From positions 1,090,474 through 1,154,473 of the forward strand of contig NZ_LMDH01000001.1 in assembly GCF_001425755.1 (NCBI RefSeq): DNA of 64,000 nt, written 5' to 3'. Below, in pieces: positions 59,040 through 64,000 of the stretch. The position numbers were made by a program, and so were the translations under genes. Source of the stretch: Aeromicrobium sp. Root344 (GTDB taxonomy: Bacteria; Actinomycetota; Actinomycetes; Propionibacteriales; Nocardioidaceae). How positions within the stretch are numbered: position 1 is the first letter of the stretch; each line of letters starts with the position of its first letter. The notes under the pieces are model-generated. The model saw nothing but the letters and a program-made list of their open reading frames with translations, was not told the DNA's origin and searched no databases.

Positions 59040-60659
59040 ATGACCGACAAGAACATCCTGCGCGACGAGGCCGACTACGTCGTCGTGGGCGCCGGCAGCG
59101 CAGGCTCCGCCGTCGCGTCCCGACTCGCCGCCTCAGGCGCCTCGGTCATCCTCCTCGAGGCGGGCAAGAAGGACTCGGCGTTCCTCGTCACGAAGCCCGG
59201 CATGATCGGACCGATGCACGCGGTCCCCCAGCTCAAGAAGACCGTCGACTGGGGCTACTACACGACGCCGCAGGAGCACCTCAACGGCCGCAAGCTGCCG
59301 CAGCCGCGCGGCAAGGTCGTCGGCGGTTCCAGCTCGATCAACGGCCTCCTCTGGGTGCGCGGGCACCGCGCCAACTACGACTCCTGGGCAGCCGAGGGCA
59401 ACACCGGCTGGGACGCCGACTCGGTCAACGCGGCATACAAGCGCGTCGAGGACTTCGAGGACGGTGCCAACGACTACCGCGGCGCCGGCGGACCGATCAA
59501 GGTCTCGCGGCACACCCAGCCGACCGAGGCGTCGCTGCAGTTCCAGCAGGCGGCCGCGGACACGCTGGGCGTCAAGATCCTCAAGGACTACAACGCCGCC
59601 GAGCAGGAGGGCGTGAGCACGTTCCAGCAGAGCGCCGGGGGTGGCAAGCGCTACTCCTCTTCGCGCGGCTACATCACCGAGGCGGACCGTCCGACCCTCA
59701 GCGTGCAGCCTGAGATCACGGTGCAGCGCGTCGTGATCGAGAACGGGCGGGCCACGGGCGTCGAGGTCGTGGACAAGCGCGGCAGGACCCGCACGGTGCG
59801 CGCCGGCAAGGAGGTCATCCTCTCGGCCGGCGTGTTCGGCTCGGCACAGCTGCTGATGCTCTCGGGCGTCGGCCCGGCGGGCCACCTCGCCGAGCACGGC
59901 ATCGAGGTCAAGGCCGACCTGCCCGTCGGCGACAACCTCCACGACCACATGTTCGTGCCGACGACCTGGGTCATGCCCAACGCGCTCCACCGCGGCAAGG
60001 CGTCCTACTTCGCACGCGGTCTCGCCAAGGAGCTCACCCGCGGCGGCTCGTTCCTCGAGAACTCCGTGTTCGAGACGGTGGCGTTCGTCCGTACGTCCTT
60101 GGCGACCGACGTGCCCGACCTGCAGATCCACGTGCTCCCGTGGGCGTACCCGTCGCCGAACCAGGACGCACCGATCCGTCACCAGGTCGACACCCGTGCC
60201 GCGCTGACCGTGATGTCGACGCTCATCTATCCGCGCAGTCGCGGCACGGTGCGGCTCGCGTCGAACGACCCGAGCGCAGCTCCGCTCATCGACATGAACT
60301 ACCTTGCCGAGGCCGGCGACCGGCAGGTGCTCCTCGAGGGCGTCGAGATGATCCGCGAGATCATGAAGTCGGCGGCCTTCGGCGACAACGTGAAGTCCGA
60401 GCTGCACCCGGGCGTCAAGCTCGACGCCGCCGCGATGAAGACCGAGGTGCTCAACCGCGCCACCAGCGTCTATCACGGCGTGGGCACGTGCCGCATGGGC
60501 GTCGACGAGCGCGCTGTCGTCGGTCCGGACCTCAAGGTCCGCGGCATCGACGGCCTGCGCGTCGCCGACGCCTCGATCATGCCGTCGATCATCGGCGGCA
60601 ACACCAACGCACCGTCGATCATGATCGGCGACCAGGCTGCGGAGCTGATCCTGCGATGA
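59040..60659 (+). CDS. GMC-family FAD oxidoreductase
   Basis: A 539-residue glucose-methanol-choline oxidoreductase. The FAD fold is YVVVGAGSAGSAVASRLAASGASVILLEAGK (about 13-43); GMC signatures are LPQPRGKVVGGSSSINGLLWVRGH and VILSAGVFGSAQLLMLSGVGP; the C-terminal YHGVGTCRMG holds the catalytic His and NTNAPSIMIGDQAAELI follows. It is a dehydrogenase-type member without a signal peptide, so cytoplasmic. Placed 14 bases after fadA5 and overlapping an aldehyde dehydrogenase gene, it may convert an alcohol, such as the C26 alcohol of a sterol, to the aldehyde. That role is inference. AGAAGGA precedes the ATG. Confidence 0.9.
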   Translation: MTDKNILRDEADYVVVGAGSAGSAVASRLAASGASVILLEAGKKDSAFLVTKPGMIGPMHAVPQLKKTVDWGYYTTPQEHLNGRKLPQPRGKVVGGSSSINGLLWVRGHRANYDSWAAEGNTGWDADSVNAAYKRVEDFEDGANDYRGAGGPIKVSRHTQPTEASLQFQQAAADTLGVKILKDYNAAEQEGVSTFQQSAGGGKRYSSSRGYITEADRPTLSVQPEITVQRVVIENGRATGVEVVDKRGRTRTVRAGKEVILSAGVFGSAQLLMLSGVGPAGHLAEHGIEVKADLPVGDNLHDHMFVPTTWVMPNALHRGKASYFARGLAKELTRGGSFLENSVFETVAFVRTSLATDVPDLQIHVLPWAYPSPNQDAPIRHQVDTRAALTVMSTLIYPRSRGTVRLASNDPSAAPLIDMNYLAEAGDRQVLLEGVEMIREIMKSAAFGDNVKSELHPGVKLDAAAMKTEVLNRATSVYHGVGTCRMGVDERAVVGPDLKVRGIDGLRVADASIMPSIIGGNTNAPSIMIGDQAAELILR

Positions 60660-62212
60660 CCACGCGACCTGCCAGCCTGACTCCGGAGTTCCTCGACGGC
60701 CTCGTCCAGCGCGTACCCGGCACGACCGGCAACACGTGGAAGCTGACCGAGGTCTACACCGGCGACCTGCTCGTCGAGCTGCCGCAGTCGTCGCCGGCCG
60801 ACATCGAGCAGGCCTTCGACGCCGCCCGTGCGGCCCAGCAGGTCTGGGGCTCGTGGTCGCTGCGCAAGCGCCTCAAGGTGCTCAAGAAGTTCCACGCGCT
60901 CGTGCTCGACAACCAGTACCTCATCACCGACCTCATCCAGGCCGAGAGCGGCAAGAACCGGCGCATGGCGTTCGAGGAGTCCTGCGACGTGCCGATGGGC
61001 ACGAGCCACTACATCAAGCGTGCGCCGTCGGTGCTCAAGGACCGCAAGCACGCCGGTCCGATCCCGGTGCTGTCGCACTCGACCGAGGTGCGGCGGCCCA
61101 AGGGCGTCGTCGCGATCATCGCGCCGTGGAACTTCCCGTTCGCCACCGGCATCTCCGACACGATCCCGGCCCTGATCGCCGGCAACGGTGTCGTGGTCAA
61201 GCCCGACAACAAGACCGCGCTGTCGCCCCTGCTCGGCGTACGACTCCTGGAGCAGGCCGGCATGCCCAAGGGCCTCGTCCAGGTCATCTGCGGCGAAGGC
61301 CCCGACGTCGGTGGGCCCATGCTGTCGAACGCCGACTACGTCATGTTCACCGGCTCGACCGCCACCGGCCGGATCATCGGTGAGCTCGCCGGCAAGCACC
61401 TCATCGGCGCGTGCCTCGAGCTCGGCGGCAAGAACCCCATGCTGGTCCTCGAGGACGCCAACGTCGACGAGGCCGTGCACGCAGCACTGTTCGGCGGGTT
61501 CGGCAACTCCGGCCAGATCTGCATGCACATCGAGCGGTTGTATGTGCACGACTCGATCTACGACGAGTTCCGCGACAAGTTCGTCGCCGCCACCGAGGCG
61601 ATGCAGATCGGCGCCACGTACGACTTCGGCCCCGACATCGGCTCGCTCGTCTCGGTCGACCATCGCGACCGCGTCGCCTCCCACGTCGACGACGCCCGCG
61701 CCAAGGGCGCGACAGTGCTGACCGGCGGCAAGGCGCGACCCGACCTCGGCCCGGCGTTCTACGAGCCGACGATCCTCGAAGGCGTCACCAAGGCCATGCT
61801 GGCCGGCTCGACCGAGACGTTCGGCCCGGTCGTCGGGCTCTACCGCTTCTCGACCGAGGACGAGGCGATCGCCCTCGCCAACGACACCGACTACGGCCTC
61901 AACGCCAGCGTCTGGAGCAAGGACGTCAAGCGCGGCCTCGCGGTCGCCCGTCGCATCGACTCGGGCAACGTCAACGTCAACGACATCCTCGCCACGGCGT
62001 ACGCCTCGAAGGGCTCACCGTCGGGTGGTCTCAAGCAGTCCGGCGTCGGCGCCCGTCATGGCGACCAGGGACTGCTCAAGTACACCGACGCGCAGAACAT
62101 CGCGCTGCTCAAGAAGCAGGTCATGGAGCCGAAGGCCGGCCAGTCGTACGAGGCGTATGCGAAGCAGACCCAGTCCGGCCTGCGGTGGATGCGCAAGACG
62201 CGCCTCCGCTAG
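60656..62212 (+). CDS. NAD(P)-dependent aldehyde dehydrogenase (succinate-semialdehyde-dehydrogenase-like)
   Basis: A 518-residue ALDH: IIAPWNFPFATGI (about 158-170), MFTGSTATGRIIGELAG (cofactor), LELGGKNPM with general base E255, and GNSGQICMHIERL with nucleophile C289. The N-terminus aligns with the GabD2-type group. It overlaps the GMC gene stop by ATGA, so an alcohol-to-acid oxidation unit is encoded, probably providing the C26 or C24 carboxylate for FadD19 or FadD17. Its stop overlaps the convergent SRPBCC gene by 4 bases. Confidence 0.9.
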   Translation: MTTRPASLTPEFLDGLVQRVPGTTGNTWKLTEVYTGDLLVELPQSSPADIEQAFDAARAAQQVWGSWSLRKRLKVLKKFHALVLDNQYLITDLIQAESGKNRRMAFEESCDVPMGTSHYIKRAPSVLKDRKHAGPIPVLSHSTEVRRPKGVVAIIAPWNFPFATGISDTIPALIAGNGVVVKPDNKTALSPLLGVRLLEQAGMPKGLVQVICGEGPDVGGPMLSNADYVMFTGSTATGRIIGELAGKHLIGACLELGGKNPMLVLEDANVDEAVHAALFGGFGNSGQICMHIERLYVHDSIYDEFRDKFVAATEAMQIGATYDFGPDIGSLVSVDHRDRVASHVDDARAKGATVLTGGKARPDLGPAFYEPTILEGVTKAMLAGSTETFGPVVGLYRFSTEDEAIALANDTDYGLNASVWSKDVKRGLAVARRIDSGNVNVNDILATAYASKGSPSGGLKQSGVGARHGDQGLLKYTDAQNIALLKKQVMEPKAGQSYEAYAKQTQSGLRWMRKTRLR

Positions 62213-62670
62213 GTCGTACGGAGCAGCGCCTCGGCTCGGGCCTTCAGGGCGTACGCGACGGAGTCGAAGCCGGCGCGGACCCACTCGCCGTTGAGCTCCA
62301 TGACCAGGCCCGCGTGCTCGCCGCTCAGGGTGTCGGTCGTCCAGTAGGAGCAGCGATCGTCGCCGAGGGCGTTGATCCACTGGTCGCGGATGGCGTGGAT
62401 GCCCTCCATCTCGTCGCCAGTGTCATAGCGCAGGTGGTGCGGCGGGTCGACGATGCGGATGAACTCGCGGTTGACGAACGTCCCCTCGGACCCGTCGGGG
62501 TTGTTGAGCGTCAGGTCGATCCGGTCGTCGAGCTCGAGGCTCGTCTCGACCGCGATCGTGTACGGATTCCACTCCGGATAACGCGGATAGTCGACCAGCA
62601 CGTCCCAGACGAACGCCGCCGGTGCCTCGATCTCGACGGTCACCGACGTGATCACGAACGGGGCTGTCAT
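62209..62670 (-). CDS. SRPBCC-family (START/polyketide-cyclase-like) protein
   Basis: A 153-residue helix-grip-fold protein: ITSVTVEIEAPAAFVWDVLVDYPRYPEWNPYTIAVET is the diagnostic N-terminus (ss-AHA/SRPBCC), followed by a beta sheet and the long C-terminal helix DSVAYALKARAEALLRTT. These proteins bind hydrophobic ligands, including sterols and aromatic polyketides. ATG 62670 overlaps the upstream SDR stop by ATGA. A ligand-binding role in this steroid island is plausible but unproven. Confidence 0.8.
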   Translation of the reverse strand: MTAPFVITSVTVEIEAPAAFVWDVLVDYPRYPEWNPYTIAVETSLELDDRIDLTLNNPDGSEGTFVNREFIRIVDPPHHLRYDTGDEMEGIHAIRDQWINALGDDRCSYWTTDTLSGEHAGLVMELNGEWVRAGFDSVAYALKARAEALLRTT

Positions 62671-63443
62671 GCCGGCATGTACTCGCCGCCGTTGACGTCG
62701 AGCACCGCACCGGTGACCTCCGAGGCCAGGTCGGAGAGCAGGTAGAGGATCGCTCCGGCACACGCCTCGTCGGTCGGGATCCGGCCCAGGGGGTTGCGCG
62801 ACGCGATGTCGTCGTAGACCTCCTGCTCCGTGATGCCCTTCTCCTCCGCGGTCATCGTCAGGTAGAACCGCACGCCGGGACCGTCGAGCCAGCCCATGAT
62901 CGCCTGGTTGACCCGGATGCCCTTCTCACCGAGCTCCAGCGCCATGTACTGGGACGCGCAGCCCATCGCTGCCTTCGCCATCGCGTACCCGCCCTCGCCA
63001 CGCATCGGGACACGTGTGGACATCGTGCCCACGTTGACGATCGAGCCTCCGCCCGTCATGTGCGGGACGACAGCGCGGCTCATGCCCAGCGATCCGTAGA
63101 GGATGATGTCCATCGCCCGGCGCAGCGCCTTGTCGGGGGTGTCCAGCAGGTCGGTGAAGCCGGGGTGCCCGTACGCGCTGTTGACCAGGCCGGTGACCTT
63201 GCCGTAGCGCTCGACAGCGGTCGCCACGACGCGTTCGACGTCCTCCTCCTTGCGCACGTCGCACTGCACGGCGACGGCGTCGCCGCCTGCGGCGATGATC
63301 TCCTTGACGACCTGGCCGGTGACCCCGTCGGACCGCGCGGCGAGCACGACCTTGGCACCCTCGGCCGCGGCACGGGCCGACAGCTTGGCCCCCAACCCGG
63401 CGCCGACACCGGACACGATGACGACCTCGTCCTTGAGGATCAT
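62667..63443 (-). CDS. Short-chain dehydrogenase/reductase
   Basis: A 258-residue SDR: VVIVSGVGAGLGAKLSARAAAEGAKVVLAARS (about 7-38). NNAG is replaced by VNSAYGHPG. Catalytic Ser lies in NVGTMSTRVPM and Tyr-x3-Lys in GYAMAKAAMG, with NQAIMGWLDGPGVRFYL after. The SGVGxGLG and NSA variants resemble the mycofactocin-coupled or steroid-type SDR groups of actinobacteria. Sits between a sulfotransferase-like gene and an SRPBCC gene with ATGA overlaps on both sides, so all three are one operon. Confidence 0.87.
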   Translation of the reverse strand: MILKDEVVIVSGVGAGLGAKLSARAAAEGAKVVLAARSDGVTGQVVKEIIAAGGDAVAVQCDVRKEEDVERVVATAVERYGKVTGLVNSAYGHPGFTDLLDTPDKALRRAMDIILYGSLGMSRAVVPHMTGGGSIVNVGTMSTRVPMRGEGGYAMAKAAMGCASQYMALELGEKGIRVNQAIMGWLDGPGVRFYLTMTAEEKGITEQEVYDDIASRNPLGRIPTDEACAGAILYLLSDLASEVTGAVLDVNGGEYMPA

Positions 63444-64000
63444 GACGCCAGCTCCTTCTCATAGAACGCGAAGTCCTGCTCGAGCCCGGCCTCGGTGAGT
63501 CCGAAGTCCTCGGCGGTGTACGTGTGCGAGCCGTGCCGCTGCTCCTGGTTGCGCTCCATGTACGCCTCCAGCGCCTCGCGGTCCGCCGGCAGCCCGAGCT
63601 CGCCCATGACCTTGGTCGCGGTGCCCACCGGGTCCGAGACGGTGTCCTGGAACGTGACGTCGACGAACCGATCAGGCCGGGCGGCGCGCACCACGGCGTA
63701 CTCCTGCAGCGCCGTGACGAATCGGTCGCGCCAGTAGGGTCCGACCGCCTTCGGGTCGACGTCGTTGCTGTACTGCGACGAGATCGCGCCGACCATCGAG
63801 GCGTACGAGGGCACGGCCTTGGTCGGCGAGCGGTGCGTCATGACTATCTTGCAGCCGGGGAACGTGTCGAGCACCGTGTCGACCGCGGTGAGGTGGTGCG
63901 GCGACTTGAGGATCCACGGCTTGCCATCGCGGTGGGGGCTCTGCCACTGGAGGACCTGCAGCCATTCCTTGAGGTCGCGATAGGCCGGCGCCTGGTCGAA
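63440..64000 (-). CDS. Sulfotransferase-family protein, C-terminal part
   Basis: The frame is open to the window edge, so the N-terminus is missing; about 186 residues are visible. Blocks WILKSPHHLTAVDTVLDTFPG and KIVMTHRSPTKAVPSYASMVG match the Sulfotransfer_3 family (the 3'-phosphate-binding region with the R-S-P motif), and a later VTFQDTVSDPVGTATKVMGELGLP is family-typical. Such genes are common in steroid islands of actinobacteria, but the acceptor is unknown. Stop overlaps the SDR start by ATGA. The internal GTG at 63874 is not the real start. Confidence 0.82.
   Translation of the reverse strand, partial: FDQAPAYRDLKEWLQVLQWQSPHRDGKPWILKSPHHLTAVDTVLDTFPGCKIVMTHRSPTKAVPSYASMVGAISSQYSNDVDPKAVGPYWRDRFVTALQEYAVVRAARPDRFVDVTFQDTVSDPVGTATKVMGELGLPADREALEAYMERNQEQRHGSHTYTAEDFGLTEAGLEQDFAFYEKELAS

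Overview
This window reads as chromosome from a high-GC actinobacterium, probably of the Nocardioidaceae (Aeromicrobium or Nocardioides type). The support is high GC with strong third-position bias, many ATGA, GTGA and TGATG gene overlaps, many leaderless promoters, and mycobacterial-type steroid genes (mce4, ksh, cyp125, ltp3/ltp4). The genus call is inference. No rRNA, tRNA, CRISPR, prophage or insertion sequence was seen.

The left part (1-22.2 kb) holds housekeeping and accessory genes. It contains the tail of an ECF sigma factor, a PadR-controlled ABC exporter, an XRE regulator and a MarR regulator, a tandem clpP pair of which one copy has lost its catalytic serine, a ComB-type phosphatase, a PAP2 membrane enzyme with a structured leader, a LytR-C protein, a cation/proton antiporter, a hydrolase, CsbD, a MalY/PatB-type aminotransferase and a desaturase with its own reductase (desA3 type). 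It also has two aldo/keto reductases, two secreted polysaccharide-active proteins (alginate-lyase-like and GH16), an F420-type nitroreductase and a methyltransferase.

The segment at 22.2-25.3 kb is a three-gene operon (GT4 glycosyltransferase, methyltransferase, prenyltransferase/squalene-oxidase-like protein) behind a promoter that overlaps a palindrome.

The right part (25.3-64 kb) is a steroid/sterol catabolic island. A continuous run of 14 genes on the minus strand (41.2 to 27.3 kb) joins ring attack (kshA, an unknown Cys protein, kshB, a 3-ketosteroid-dehydrogenase-like flavoprotein) to the Mce4 steroid importer (yrbE4A/B, mce4A-F, two Mce-associated proteins). fdxD-hsd4A follows. The plus strand carries fadE26-fadE27-fadD17. 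Next come nitronate monooxygenase and fadD19, divergent from echA19, then a P450, another acyl-CoA ligase, a dienoyl-CoA-reductase-like SDR and a SnoaL protein. These are divergent from a DUF35 protein with ltp4 and ltp3. cyp125 is divergent from fadA5, which is followed by a GMC oxidoreductase and an aldehyde dehydrogenase. An SRPBCC protein, an SDR and a truncated sulfotransferase close the window.

Together these genes would import sterols (Mce4), oxidise C26 (CYP125), activate the C27 and C24 side chains (FadD19, FadD17), run beta-oxidation (FadE26/27, EchA19, Hsd4A, FadA5), perform retro-aldol cleavage (Ltp3/Ltp4/DUF35) and start ring opening (KshAB plus the flavoprotein). Seven sites matching the KstR consensus TnnAACnnGTTnnA, exactly or with one mismatch, lie only at promoters of this island, so it looks like one KstR regulon. 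kstR itself and the lower ring-degradation genes are not in the window.
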